Shown here: positions 1 to 8,653 of the stretch, in pieces | How positions within the stretch are numbered: position 1 is the stretch's first letter | Layout of the letters: each line of letters opens with the position of its first letter | Assembly (NCBI GenBank): GCA_963932955.1 | Contig: CAWVRK010000007.1 | Location: 30,491 to 94,490, forward strand | Source: Flavicella sp963932955 | Lineage (GTDB): Bacteria; Bacteroidota; Bacteroidia; Flavobacteriales; Flavobacteriaceae | DNA length: 64,000 bases | Direction of reading: 5' to 3' | Notes under the pieces: generated by a model | The model's database searches: none | Told to the model about the DNA's origin: nothing | Seen by the model: the letters and a program-made list of their open reading frames with translations, nothing else | Position numbers and translations under genes: made by a program

Positions 1-1
1 T

Positions 2-319
2 GACACCAACAAAACAATTTCAAAGAACTACGATGTCTTGGCGGGAGATTACTTTTACGATGACAACGAACAACTGCAAGCTGATGGAGAATTGATCGCG
101 TACAGAGGCTTGTTTTTGATCGACAAAGAAGGAATCGTTCGTCACCAAGTGGTCAACGACTTGCCTTTGGGAAGAAATGTAGACGAAGCTTTAAGAATGG
201 TAGACGCATTGCAGTTCAACGAAGAACACGGTGAAGCATGTCCTGCCAACTGGAATTCTGACAAACAAGGATTGACGACTACACACGAAGGTGTCGCAAG
301 CTACTTGTCTGAAAATTAA
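2..319 (+). CDS. ahpC: Typical 2-Cys peroxiredoxin (AhpC/Prx), 3' part only
   Basis: This is the C-terminal half of an alkyl hydroperoxide reductase-type peroxiredoxin that reduces H2O2 and organic peroxides in the cytoplasm. The reading frame is open from base 2, so the true start and the peroxidatic Cys lie before the window. Visible family marks are RGLFLID, the VNDLPLGRNVDEALR stretch and the HGEACPANW motif that holds the resolving Cys. The end TTSYLSEN-like tail is typical of 2-Cys enzymes rather than 1-Cys Prx6. A strong terminator follows at 361-394, so it is probably transcribed separately from tpx. Confidence 0.93.
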   Translation, partial: DTNKTISKNYDVLAGDYFYDDNEQLQADGELIAYRGLFLIDKEGIVRHQVVNDLPLGRNVDEALRMVDALQFNEEHGEACPANWNSDKQGLTTTHEGVASYLSEN

Positions 320-360
320 TCTTTTTTAAAATTCTTTTAAAAGGATCAAAAACAGAAACA

Positions 361-394
361 AAACTCTCGAATTTTTTCGAGAGTTTTTCTTTTT
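361..394 (+). terminator. Rho-independent terminator after ahpC
   Basis: A perfect 10-bp inverted repeat (AAACTCTCGA at 361-370 and TCGAGAGTTT at 377-386) encloses a 6-base loop and runs into a T-rich tract. It closes the ahpC transcript before tpx. Confidence 0.9.
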
Positions 395-427
395 AACGTA
401 CATTTGAAAAACATCTAAACCAACATC

Positions 428-928
428 ATGGCATCAATTAAATTGGGAGGCACCCCAACAAAAACAAATGGCAACCTTCCGGAAGTCGGCAACAAAGCAC
501 CAAACTTTACTTTAAGACGTTCGGATTTGTCAAAAACAACATTAGAAGACTACAAAGGGAAAACATTGATTTTGAATATTTTTCCGAGCATTGCGACAGG
601 TGTCTGCGCAACCTCCGTAAGGAATTTCAATCAAAAAGCAAGTGCGCTGGAAAACACACAGATTTTATGTATTTCCAAAGATCTGCCCTTTGCACACGAA
701 AGTTTTTGCGCGACAGAAGGCATCAAAAACACCTTGAATCTTTCCGATCTATCCGGCGCTTTTGGAGAAGACTACCAGGTAAAAATAACCGATGGGGCTT
801 TTGAAGACTTGTTGTCGAGAGCTATTGTCGTCATTGACACAGCAGGTAACATTGCCTATACCGAGCAGGTTTCGGAAATCGGAAACGAGCCCAATTACGA
901 AGCAGCGATAAACGCGGCAAGCTTATGA
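428..928 (+). CDS. tpx: Thiol peroxidase, atypical 2-Cys peroxiredoxin (Tpx)
   Basis: Thioredoxin-dependent thiol peroxidase that removes H2O2 and alkyl hydroperoxides. The 166-residue length is normal for Tpx. The peroxidatic Cys60 sits in the family motif FPSIATGVCA (usually FPSIDTGVC; the Asp is Ala here) and the resolving Cys94 in SFCATEGI, matching the Cys61/Cys95 pair of E. coli Tpx. The KDLPFA motif is also present. Its stop overlaps the next start (ATGA at 925-928), so tpx and dgkA are translationally coupled. It forms a peroxide-defence neighbourhood with ahpC just upstream. Confidence 0.95.
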   Translation: MASIKLGGTPTKTNGNLPEVGNKAPNFTLRRSDLSKTTLEDYKGKTLILNIFPSIATGVCATSVRNFNQKASALENTQILCISKDLPFAHESFCATEGIKNTLNLSDLSGAFGEDYQVKITDGAFEDLLSRAIVVIDTAGNIAYTEQVSEIGNEPNYEAAINAASL

Positions 929-1299
929 AGAATTCCAAAGACTCCTTTGTAGTAGACCGGTTCAAAAGTATCAAATATGCCTTGAAAGGCCTGTGGATGC
1001 TCTTAAAATATGAAAACAGCATCAAGTTGCAATTTGGCATCGGAACAGCACTGACCTTTTTGGGTTTTTCGATGAACATTTCCACCTCCGAGTGGACGGC
1101 TCAATTTCTTGCAATTGGCCTTGTGATGGTCGCAGAAGGACTGAATACCAGTGTTGAAAAAATTGCCAATTTTATCCATCCAGAATACCACGAAAAAATC
1201 GGAGAAATCAAAGACATCGCAGCAGGAGCCGTTGCCATAGCAGCACTCGTCTCTTTCGTTATTGGTTTCCTTATATATCTGCCCAAATTTATAAACTAA
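925..1299 (+). CDS. dgkA: Diacylglycerol/undecaprenol kinase (DgkA family)
   Basis: Small integral membrane lipid kinase of 124 residues, the usual DgkA size. Three hydrophobic helices are visible at about residues 33-50, 55-75 and 95-120. The diagnostic EGLNTSVEKIAN and KDIAAGAV motifs, which hold catalytic Glu and metal-binding residues, are intact. In organisms of this type the enzyme may phosphorylate undecaprenol (recycling the cell-wall lipid carrier) rather than diacylglycerol; the sequence alone does not settle this. The ATG overlaps the tpx stop. Confidence 0.92.
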   Translation: MKNSKDSFVVDRFKSIKYALKGLWMLLKYENSIKLQFGIGTALTFLGFSMNISTSEWTAQFLAIGLVMVAEGLNTSVEKIANFIHPEYHEKIGEIKDIAAGAVAIAALVSFVIGFLIYLPKFIN

Positions 1300-1346
1300 T
1301 CACATCGGTTTTTGTACCTTTATCCCTTAATCACAGCTGTATTTGA

Positions 1347-3794
1347 ATGAGAAAACCCAAGCAAACCAAGGACAATACGCTTCACATCAAGCCTTCAGAA
1401 AAAGTGAGCTCCTTTTTTAACAATTCCCAAGTTAAGACGGTAATCGGTGTTTTTACATTGTTGTTTGGCGTGTTTTTGGGCATCTCTTTTATTTCCTTTT
1501 TCCTTAGTTGGCAAGAGGATCAAAGCATTTTACTCGAATTTCAAAACAAAGAAGTGGTCGCTCAAAACCTCCTAGGTAAGATAGGAGCTTCTTTGGGTTT
1601 CTTTTTTATTTACAAAGGTTTTGGAATTGCTGCCTTTGCCATTCCTTTTCTCCTTTTTTTGACAGGCAGCTACCAATTGCTCTTGATCCCAATAAAAAGA
1701 ATTTTTAAATCCTTGAACTGGAGTTTGCTGGGCATGATTTGGATTTCAACGAGTTTTGGATTTTTAAATGAGAATTTTTCGCTTCTCTCAGGAGTCATCG
1801 GAAGGGAACTAAATAGTTATTTGGAATTGTACCTTGGAAACATTGGATTGAGCTTGCTGTTGCTGTTTGGGTATTTGACTTATTTCATTGTTCGTTTTGG
1901 GATCAATGTCAAAAAAATAAAAAGCTGGTTCCCAAAAAGGGAAGCAACTACCAAAAGCAGCTCTGAAAAAAAAGCTTCCAAAGAAACCTTGACAGACAGT
2001 GCTCAAAAGGAACTTGTGGAAGAAGAAAAAATAGAGCAAGCTGACAAATCTGAGTTTGAACTGTCTTTAGAAAACATACAGCCGACCATCAAAAACTTTT
2101 CCTCATTTTCCAAACCCGAAGAAACTCCAGAAGCCCCCCCTATTGCCACAGAGAAAAAGGAACTCGAAACTAACTTGGAAAAACCTAAAAAAACAGCCCT
2201 AGAAGACACTGTAGAAATTGCAATCGAAAAAAACACGGACGAAGAAAAAGTCACAGAAAACCTCGCCGACAATTTGGTCGAAAAGTTTGGTCAGTTTGAT
2301 CCGAAACTCGAATTGGGGAATTTCAAATTTCCCACGCTCAACCTTTTGAAAGAATACAACGAAACAATCGCTGTTGACGCTGAAGAGCTCGAACGCAACA
2401 AAGTCAAAATTGTCGAAACCCTTAAAAATTATAAAATCGGCATCGCCAAAATCAAAGCGACAGTTGGACCGACAGTCACTTTGTACGAAATCGTTCCCGA
2501 TGCAGGAGTTCGGATTTCAAAAATCAAAAACTTAGAAGACGACATCGCACTATCACTCTCTGCGCTGGGAATCCGGATCATCGCTCCAATTCCCGGAAAA
2601 GGGACCATTGGAATCGAAGTGCCGAACAGCAATCCAACAGTCGTATCCATGCGATCTGTAATTGCCTCCACAAAATTCCAAGAATCAAAAATGGAACTGC
2701 CCATCGCTTTGGGAAAAACAATTTCCAACGAAACTTTTGTCGTGGATTTGACTAAGATGCCTCATCTATTGATGGCAGGAGCAACGGGGCAAGGAAAGTC
2801 CGTAGGGCTCAACACGATTTTAACTTCATTGCTCTACAAAAAACACCCGGCGGAACTAAAGTTTATTTTGGTAGACCCTAAAAAAGTAGAACTTACCTTA
2901 TTCAACAAAATTGAACGCCATTATTTGGCAAAACTTCCGGACACAGAAGAGGCCATCATCACAGATACAACAAAGGTTGTGCATACCTTAAATTCATTGT
3001 GTATCGAGATGGACAATCGTTACGATTTATTAAAATCGGCCATGGTGAGAAATATCAAAGAATACAATACCAAAATCAAAGCCCGAAAACTAAATCCAGA
3101 CAACGGACACCAATTTTTGCCTTATATCGTTTTGGTCATTGATGAATTTGCAGATTTGATCATGACCGCAGGAAAAGAGGTGGAAACTCCGATAGCACGA
3201 TTGGCACAACTGGCAAGAGCCATCGGAATTCATTTGATCGTCGCCACACAACGCCCATCGGTCAATGTAATTACGGGAATCATCAAAGCAAACTTCCCCT
3301 CGAGAATTGCATTTCGAGTGACCTCAAAAATTGATTCTAGAACGATTTTAGACGCTTCTGGAGCCGATCAATTGATTGGCAAGGGAGATCTGTTGTATTC
3401 TGGCGGAAATGATGTCATGCGGATTCAATGTGCATTTGTGGACACCCCAGAAATTGAAAAAATTACAGATTTTATCGGATCTCAACGGGCATATCCCGAC
3501 GCGTATTTGCTCCCCGAATACATCGGTGAAGAAGGTGGCACAGGTCTTGATATAGACATCTCGGAAAGGGACAAGCTTTTTGAGGATGCCGCTCGGTTGA
3601 TCATTCAAGCGCAACAAGGATCCGCCTCCTTGCTGCAAAGAAAATTGAAATTGGGATACAACCGAGCAGGTCGGTTGATTGATCAATTGGAAGCTGCTGG
3701 TATCGTGGGGCCTTTTGAAGGCAGCAAGGCACGACAAGTGCTACTCTCGGACAATGAAGCTTTGAATCAATTGCTGCAAAATGAAAAAAAATAG
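1347..3794 (+). CDS. ftsK: DNA translocase FtsK/SpoIIIE
   Basis: Septum-anchored ATP-driven DNA pump that clears and aligns chromosome termini during division. The 815-residue protein has an N-terminal membrane domain of about four helices (residues ~30-190), a charged Lys/Glu/Ser-rich linker (~195-330), and the RecA-like motor. Walker A is GATGQGKS at 478-485; Walker B, LVIDEFADL, is near 593-602; the ATQRPS motif follows. The last ~65 residues are a winged-helix gamma domain (SLLQRKLKLGYNRAGRLIDQL) that reads KOPS-like sites. The lolA and lptF/G genes follow with almost no gap. Confidence 0.97.
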   Translation: MRKPKQTKDNTLHIKPSEKVSSFFNNSQVKTVIGVFTLLFGVFLGISFISFFLSWQEDQSILLEFQNKEVVAQNLLGKIGASLGFFFIYKGFGIAAFAIPFLLFLTGSYQLLLIPIKRIFKSLNWSLLGMIWISTSFGFLNENFSLLSGVIGRELNSYLELYLGNIGLSLLLLFGYLTYFIVRFGINVKKIKSWFPKREATTKSSSEKKASKETLTDSAQKELVEEEKIEQADKSEFELSLENIQPTIKNFSSFSKPEETPEAPPIATEKKELETNLEKPKKTALEDTVEIAIEKNTDEEKVTENLADNLVEKFGQFDPKLELGNFKFPTLNLLKEYNETIAVDAEELERNKVKIVETLKNYKIGIAKIKATVGPTVTLYEIVPDAGVRISKIKNLEDDIALSLSALGIRIIAPIPGKGTIGIEVPNSNPTVVSMRSVIASTKFQESKMELPIALGKTISNETFVVDLTKMPHLLMAGATGQGKSVGLNTILTSLLYKKHPAELKFILVDPKKVELTLFNKIERHYLAKLPDTEEAIITDTTKVVHTLNSLCIEMDNRYDLLKSAMVRNIKEYNTKIKARKLNPDNGHQFLPYIVLVIDEFADLIMTAGKEVETPIARLAQLARAIGIHLIVATQRPSVNVITGIIKANFPSRIAFRVTSKIDSRTILDASGADQLIGKGDLLYSGGNDVMRIQCAFVDTPEIEKITDFIGSQRAYPDAYLLPEYIGEEGGTGLDIDISERDKLFEDAARLIIQAQQGSASLLQRKLKLGYNRAGRLIDQLEAAGIVGPFEGSKARQVLLSDNEALNQLLQNEKK

Positions 3795-3804
3795 AAACTT
3801 ATTT

Positions 3805-4446
3805 ATGAAAAATAAAATTGCCACATACACCCTCCTGCTTATAGGAATTACCACCTTTGCGCAATCTTCAAGCAAAGCCCAACTTCTTTTGAACGAGGTC
3901 TCTGCCAATATGGCTACCTATCAAAACATGTATTTCAAATTCAAATACATTCTTGAAAACAAAGAAGTCGGAATGAAGCAAGAGAGCGATGGCTTTGTAA
4001 CTACTGAAAACGAAAAGTACAACCTTGAATTTATGGGAACACAATTTATTCACGATGGAGAGAACACCTATGTCATTGTTCCCGAAGACGAAGAAGTCAA
4101 CATCGTGGAAGGCGGTGACGAAGAAGCCACCTTAACCCCTTCCAAATTGCTCTCTTTTTACAAAGAAGGTTTTACCTATGTCTGGGATCAATCTCAACAA
4201 ATATCTGACATAAAGATTCAATTCATCAAATTAATTCCTATTGACAGCAAAGCAGAATCTTCCTATTTTATGCTGGGCATCAATTCAGAAAAAAAACAAA
4301 TCTACAACATCAAAGAGGTTGGAAACAATGGAACAGAAACCCTCTTCGAGATTGAAGATTTCAAAACAAATCAAACGATCTCAAAAAACCTCTTTGTCTT
4401 TGACGAGAAAAAGTACCTCGAAGAGAACTATACCATCAACAAATAA
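3805..4446 (+). CDS. lolA: LolA-like outer-membrane lipoprotein carrier
   Basis: Periplasmic chaperone of the LolA fold that moves lipoproteins from the inner to the outer membrane. A signal peptide (MKNKIATYTLLLIG... cleaved near TFAQ) is followed by a beta-rich domain with the FKFKYILENKEVGMKQ and SDGFVTTENEKYNLEFMG patterns seen in flavobacterial LolA. I chose the ATG at 3805, which gives a clean signal peptide and starts 10 bases after the ftsK stop; an in-frame ATG at 3781 inside ftsK would add eight residues. Its position between ftsK and lptF/G is shared by many Flavobacteriaceae. Confidence 0.88.
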   Translation: MKNKIATYTLLLIGITTFAQSSSKAQLLLNEVSANMATYQNMYFKFKYILENKEVGMKQESDGFVTTENEKYNLEFMGTQFIHDGENTYVIVPEDEEVNIVEGGDEEATLTPSKLLSFYKEGFTYVWDQSQQISDIKIQFIKLIPIDSKAESSYFMLGINSEKKQIYNIKEVGNNGTETLFEIEDFKTNQTISKNLFVFDEKKYLEENYTINK

Positions 4447-4460
4447 TTCCACATTCTCGC

Positions 4461-5915
4461 TTGAAAATCTTAGACAAGTACATACTGAAAAGTTTTCTAA
4501 TTCCTTTTTTCGCGACTTTTTTTATCGTGATGTTTGTCTTGGTCATGCAATTTTTATGGTTTGCTTTTGACGAAATTGCAGGCAAGGGGATTGACCTTTC
4601 TTATATCTTAAAATTTTTAGGCTACACTTGCTTGCAAGTAACTCCTACAGCATTGCCAATCGGTGTTTTGTTGTCTTCAATCATGGCCTTGGGAAACCTG
4701 TCAGAAAATTATGAAATGGCGGCCCTCAAATCTTCCGGAATCTCGCTAAAAAGAACGATCAGACCTTTGATTTTTCTCACCTTGCTGATCAGTGCAATCA
4801 ATTTCTTGTTTCTCAACAACATCTACCCTTACGCATCTCTTAAACAGCGGAACTTGCTCTTCAATATGAAGAAACAAAAACCAGCATTGGCGTTGATTGA
4901 AGGGAGTTTTAATACGGAAATCCCTGGATACAGCATCTACTTTGAAAAAAAATACGGCCCTGAGGAAAACCTTTTGAAAAATGTTCGGATTTACGATTTG
5001 AGGGGAGGAAAGAAAAACGATATCTGTATCACGGCCGAACAAGGCGAAATCACCACACAACCCGGGAGTAAATACATGACTCTCAATTTGAAAAACGGCT
5101 ATTATTACGAAGACCATACGGAAGACAAAAAAAAGCAGAAAGACAAAAAGAAAATGCCTGCTTCTTCTGCAAAATTTGACACCTACAAGGTGAATATTGA
5201 TATTTCCGCATTGAACGACAACAATTTGGATTTAGAAAAATACAAAAAACACTACATGATGCTAAACATCAAACAGTTAGACAAGCAGTCCGACAGTTTG
5301 AAAGCTACATATGACAGTTATTTGAACAACAAAGCAACTGGTTTTTTTGTCCGAAGCAACGCCAAAGAATTGTTCGCAAAACCGGACAGCCTGCAAAACC
5401 ACTCTTTAAAAAAAGAAATATTGCAAAATTTTGACTTGAACAGCCAAATTCGTGTGACTCAAAAAGCATTGAACAGCATAGAAAAGCCTTTAAGAACTAT
5501 CAAAGTTTACAAGGAAAGTTATAAAAATAGACGTAAAATATTGAATTTATTTGATTTTGAATACCATTACCGGATTGCCTTTTCCCTATCTTGCCTGTTG
5601 TTGTTCTTTATTGGAGCTCCTTTGGGGTCCTTGATCAGAAAAGGGGGATTTGGCTTGCCTATGGTCATGGCAATACTTATTTTTGTCCTTTATTTTTTCA
5701 TCAATTCTTTCGGGAAAAACATTGCTGAAGAAAGTTCCATATCAGCTACTTTTGGTGGTTGGCTGGCAACAATGCTCTTGGCGCCTTTTGGAATTATTCT
5801 AACTCGCAGAGCTACAAAAGGAATTGGGTTGGTCAATTTTGACAAACATAACTTTTTTATAAAAAAAACAATCCGTCGATTAAAAACACGAATCCGGTTT
5901 TCCAAACCCCAGTAA
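4461..5915 (+). CDS. LptF/LptG-family LPS export permease (YjgP/YjgQ)
   Basis: Inner-membrane permease of the Lpt ABC system that lifts lipopolysaccharide out of the inner membrane. At 484 residues it is longer than the E. coli proteins. It has the expected layout: three N-terminal membrane helices (starting LDKYILKSFLIPF), a long periplasmic beta domain (~110-370), then three C-terminal helices (~375-460). The motif YEMAALKSSGISLKR is the cytoplasmic coupling region. The start is TTG, 15 bases after lolA, with no earlier in-frame ATG. I cannot tell LptF from LptG by sequence, and no second permease is in the window. Confidence 0.92.
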   Translation: MKILDKYILKSFLIPFFATFFIVMFVLVMQFLWFAFDEIAGKGIDLSYILKFLGYTCLQVTPTALPIGVLLSSIMALGNLSENYEMAALKSSGISLKRTIRPLIFLTLLISAINFLFLNNIYPYASLKQRNLLFNMKKQKPALALIEGSFNTEIPGYSIYFEKKYGPEENLLKNVRIYDLRGGKKNDICITAEQGEITTQPGSKYMTLNLKNGYYYEDHTEDKKKQKDKKKMPASSAKFDTYKVNIDISALNDNNLDLEKYKKHYMMLNIKQLDKQSDSLKATYDSYLNNKATGFFVRSNAKELFAKPDSLQNHSLKKEILQNFDLNSQIRVTQKALNSIEKPLRTIKVYKESYKNRRKILNLFDFEYHYRIAFSLSCLLLFFIGAPLGSLIRKGGFGLPMVMAILIFVLYFFINSFGKNIAEESSISATFGGWLATMLLAPFGIILTRRATKGIGLVNFDKHNFFIKKTIRRLKTRIRFSKPQ

Positions 5916-5932
5916 AAGAGAAGCATCCTACC

Positions 5933-7054
5933 ATGAAATTAAACACCATACAAGAGGCAATTGCAGATATTCGCCAAGGAAAAGTTGTCATCGTAGTCGA
6001 TGACGAAGACAGAGAAAACGAAGGGGATTTTATCGCCGCTGCAGAAAAGGTGACTCCAGAAATGATCAACTTTATGGCCAAACACGGAAGAGGCCTCATC
6101 TGTGCACCGCTGATCGAAGAGCGCTGTGAAGAATTGGGTTTGAACATGATGGTCAATGAAAATACGGTGTTGCACAACACGCAGTTTACAGTATCGGTGG
6201 ACCTGATTGGCAATGGTTGTACGACAGGGATTTCCGCACAGGATCGCTCAAAAACCATCTTTGCGCTTACAGAAAAGAAAACACGTTCGATAGATCTGGG
6301 AAGACCCGGACATATTTTCCCTTTGAAAGCAAAAAAAGGAGGAGTTCTTCGTCGGACTGGGCACACGGAAGCTGCCGTAGATTTGGCACGACTAGCAGGG
6401 CTTGATCCTTCGGGGATTTTAGTAGAAATCCTCAACGAAGACGGAAGCATGGCACGACTACCGCAATTGCGAGAAGTAGCAAAAAAATACGACTTGAAAC
6501 TCATCTCCATCGAAGATTTGGTTTCTTACCGAATGCAGCACGACTCACTAATTCAAAAAATTGAAGACTTTGACATCGAAACGCGCTTTGGAACTTTTCG
6601 GTTGCGGGCTTACAACCAAACAACCAACAACCAAATACACATCGCCCTGACCAGAGGAAGTTGGAAAAAAGAAGAGGCTGTATTGGTCAAAGTAACACCC
6701 AATTCTTTTGGCAACGATATTTTAGGTACGCTTCAATACAATATTGATGAAAAATTGCACAGAATTTTCCAACTTATTGAAAAAGAAGGAAAAGGTGCCT
6801 TGGTGTTTATCAACCAAGAGGTACAATCCTTCAATTTAAAAAAACGGTTGCAAGCATTGAAAAACATAAAAAGCGAAACGAATCCACAACAAAAATCTAA
6901 TAACATGGACGAAAAAGATTTTGGAATCGGCGCGCAAATTTTACACGATTTGGACATTTACAATTTGAAATTGATTTCCAATTCTGAGGGTCTTAAAAAA
7001 CGGGTAGGCATGACGGGGTACGGTTTGAAAATAACGGACCGAGTTTCTTACTAA
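5933..7054 (+). CDS. ribB: 3,4-dihydroxy-2-butanone-4-phosphate synthase with degenerate GTP cyclohydrolase II-like tail
   Basis: Makes the four-carbon precursor of riboflavin from ribulose 5-phosphate. Residues 1-205 form a complete DHBP synthase domain with DDEDRENEGD, HGRGLICAPL and HTEAAVDLARLAG. Residues ~217-373 have the GTP cyclohydrolase II fold pattern (RFGTFRLRAY, then IGAQILHDL and GYGLKITDRV), but the zinc-ligand motif (ECLTGD...CDCG in active enzymes) is absent and this half contains no Cys. It is therefore probably RibB only, with a structural or regulatory tail. No separate ribA is in the window. Confidence 0.93.
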   Translation: MKLNTIQEAIADIRQGKVVIVVDDEDRENEGDFIAAAEKVTPEMINFMAKHGRGLICAPLIEERCEELGLNMMVNENTVLHNTQFTVSVDLIGNGCTTGISAQDRSKTIFALTEKKTRSIDLGRPGHIFPLKAKKGGVLRRTGHTEAAVDLARLAGLDPSGILVEILNEDGSMARLPQLREVAKKYDLKLISIEDLVSYRMQHDSLIQKIEDFDIETRFGTFRLRAYNQTTNNQIHIALTRGSWKKEEAVLVKVTPNSFGNDILGTLQYNIDEKLHRIFQLIEKEGKGALVFINQEVQSFNLKKRLQALKNIKSETNPQQKSNNMDEKDFGIGAQILHDLDIYNLKLISNSEGLKKRVGMTGYGLKITDRVSY

Positions 7055-7096
7055 ATAAACAAGGGAAACCCCAACTATCTTTACCGAAAACAAAAA

Positions 7097-7804
7097 CTAT
7101 CTTAGAAAAGAAAAGTCGGTTTCGCTATTGCAATCGATTCGTTCTTTTCTCTTTTGGAATAAGGGTGCTTTATGAGTTCCTTTGAGAACAATGGAATTGC
7201 CAGCGACTTGCAACCAACTCCCCTCTCTCAATCCTAACACAGACAATTCATTAAACTCATGGAATTCTTGAATCCGAGTCTTTCGAGACTCACCTCTGTG
7301 GGTAGAAGCAGGATCGGTATCTAAATAATGTGCATTGATATTAAAGGGAATGCTTGCCAAAGTTTTCAAAGAAGTAGGGTACACAATAGGCATGTCGTTG
7401 GTGGTTTGCATGGTCGGCCCACAAATGTTGCTGCCCGCGCTTGTTCCCAAATAGAGTAGTCCTGCTTCTACCGCCGTCTTTAAGGGTGTCATAAGCCCTT
7501 TTTGACACAGTGTATCAACCAAAACAAAAGTATTGCCTCCGCCTACAAAAACAGCTTCTGCCTTTTCAATAGCCAAAATGGGATCGTCAAAACTGTGAAT
7601 GCCGGTCACCTTGATTCCCATAAAATCAAATCCCTGCTGTGCAATTTCTGTATACGCATCGAAAGAAATGCCTTGAGGACGAGCATAAGGGAGGAACAGA
7701 ATGTTTTGGACCCCCTTAAAAAAAACTTCGAGTGCGGGCTGAAGGTATTCCAAATAACCACTTCCATCAATACTTGAGGAACTGGCGATCAACAATTGTT
7801 TCAT
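7097..7804 (-). CDS. pepE: Dipeptidase E (alpha-aspartyl dipeptidase)
   Basis: Cytoplasmic serine peptidase of family S51 that splits dipeptides with N-terminal aspartate. The nucleophile Ser122 lies in GTSAGS and a catalytic His is at 159 (NAHYLD), matching Ser120/His157 of the Salmonella enzyme. Length is 235 residues, normal for the family. The reading frame extends upstream to 7849, but the ATG at 7804 (MKQLLIASSS) is chosen because a promoter with both boxes ends at 7837, inside the longer version. It is convergent with ribB across a 42-base gap. Confidence 0.93.
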   Translation of the reverse strand: MKQLLIASSSSIDGSGYLEYLQPALEVFFKGVQNILFLPYARPQGISFDAYTEIAQQGFDFMGIKVTGIHSFDDPILAIEKAEAVFVGGGNTFVLVDTLCQKGLMTPLKTAVEAGLLYLGTSAGSNICGPTMQTTNDMPIVYPTSLKTLASIPFNINAHYLDTDPASTHRGESRKTRIQEFHEFNELSVLGLREGSWLQVAGNSIVLKGTHKAPLFQKRKERIDCNSETDFSFLR

Positions 7805-7836
7805 AATTGTAATTTTAACGATGAATTTACAAAGCT

Positions 7837-7866
7837 CAAAAATACACATTGGAAATGAAACAGCAA
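7837..7866 (-). promoter_or_regulatory. Bacteroidetes-type promoter of pepE
   Basis: On the minus strand TTG (7866-7864), 19 bases, then TATTTTTG (7844-7837). This fits the TTTG-N19-TANNTTTG consensus of the Bacteroidetes sigma-A factor and fixes the pepE start at 7804. Confidence 0.7.
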
Positions 7867-7943
7867 CCGTTTAAGTGTTCTGCATTTCACAAACAACCAA
7901 GACAATTTGGAATACTACAACAGCTATTTCAAATAAAATGTTG

Positions 7944-7951
7944 TAAATTTG
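7944..7951 (+). promoter_or_regulatory. -7 box of the lysozyme-like gene
   Basis: TAAATTTG matches TANNTTTG exactly and lies 24 bases before the ATG at 7976. No clear -33 box is seen at the expected distance. Confidence 0.5.
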
Positions 7952-7975
7952 CCACGCCAAAAAAAACGTTTCGAG

Positions 7976-8608
7976 ATGGGGATAAATAGAAAATATAGCA
8001 GAAAAAAAAGTTTCGCAAGTGTCTTTTTTGGGCTCCTAATTACAACACTACACGCAGGCACTTTGTTTTCAAAAAAACCTGAAATTACCATTGCTACTGT
8101 ATTGACAGAAGAAGAAACCACTGCATCCTTTGTAACGCTTTATGTAAAAAACGACTTTGAACACTTCAAGGAAGCATTGGCTTCAAAAGAGTCGCAAGGC
8201 AATTACAAAGCAGTCAACAAACTCGGATACCTAGGCAAATACCAATTTGGACGCAGCACCTTAGAGCGCTTTGAAATCTATAACATTCACGCGTTTCTTA
8301 AAACTCCCGAATTGCAGGAAAAAGCTTTTCTAGCCCTGTGTTCTGTCAACAAATGGATCCTAAGGAAAGACATCCGCCGTAACAAGGGAAAAACCATCAA
8401 TGGCATCTTTATAACCGAGTCGGGAATTTTGGCAGCTGCTCACCTTGGAGGCGCTGGAAATGTAAAAAAGTTTTTACGCAGCCATGGAACAATGAAATTC
8501 AAAGACGCTTTTGGCACATCCATTGAAAGTTACCTGCGCTTATTTGCAGCTTACGACACCTCAGCCATCAAAGCTGACCGGATGGCAAAAGTGACCTCAC
8601 TTTCCTAA
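7976..8608 (+). CDS. Exported lysozyme-like/transglycosylase-like protein
   Basis: A 210-residue protein with a membrane or signal segment at about residues 12-32. The segment ALASKESQGNYKAVN followed by GYLGKYQFG resembles the catalytic entry of soluble lytic transglycosylase or lysozyme-like domains, where the Glu of an ES motif is catalytic. A later segment (ESGILAAAHLGGAGNVKKFLRSHG) is also typical of flavobacterial peptidoglycan-hydrolase-like proteins. No LysM repeat is seen. Likely acts on peptidoglycan in the periplasm; activity is inferred. The start at 7976 is preferred over an upstream non-ATG start because the -7 box at 7944-7951 lies just before it. Confidence 0.68.
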   Translation: MGINRKYSRKKSFASVFFGLLITTLHAGTLFSKKPEITIATVLTEEETTASFVTLYVKNDFEHFKEALASKESQGNYKAVNKLGYLGKYQFGRSTLERFEIYNIHAFLKTPELQEKAFLALCSVNKWILRKDIRRNKGKTINGIFITESGILAAAHLGGAGNVKKFLRSHGTMKFKDAFGTSIESYLRLFAAYDTSAIKADRMAKVTSLS

Positions 8609-8653
8609 ACCATGTACTTACTTTGTGAAAAGGCTAGCCAAGTCCCTTTTCAA

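Noticed and set aside
5933..7054. Bifunctional RibBA call
   Set aside because: The GTP cyclohydrolase II half has no zinc-binding cysteines, so only RibB activity is supported.
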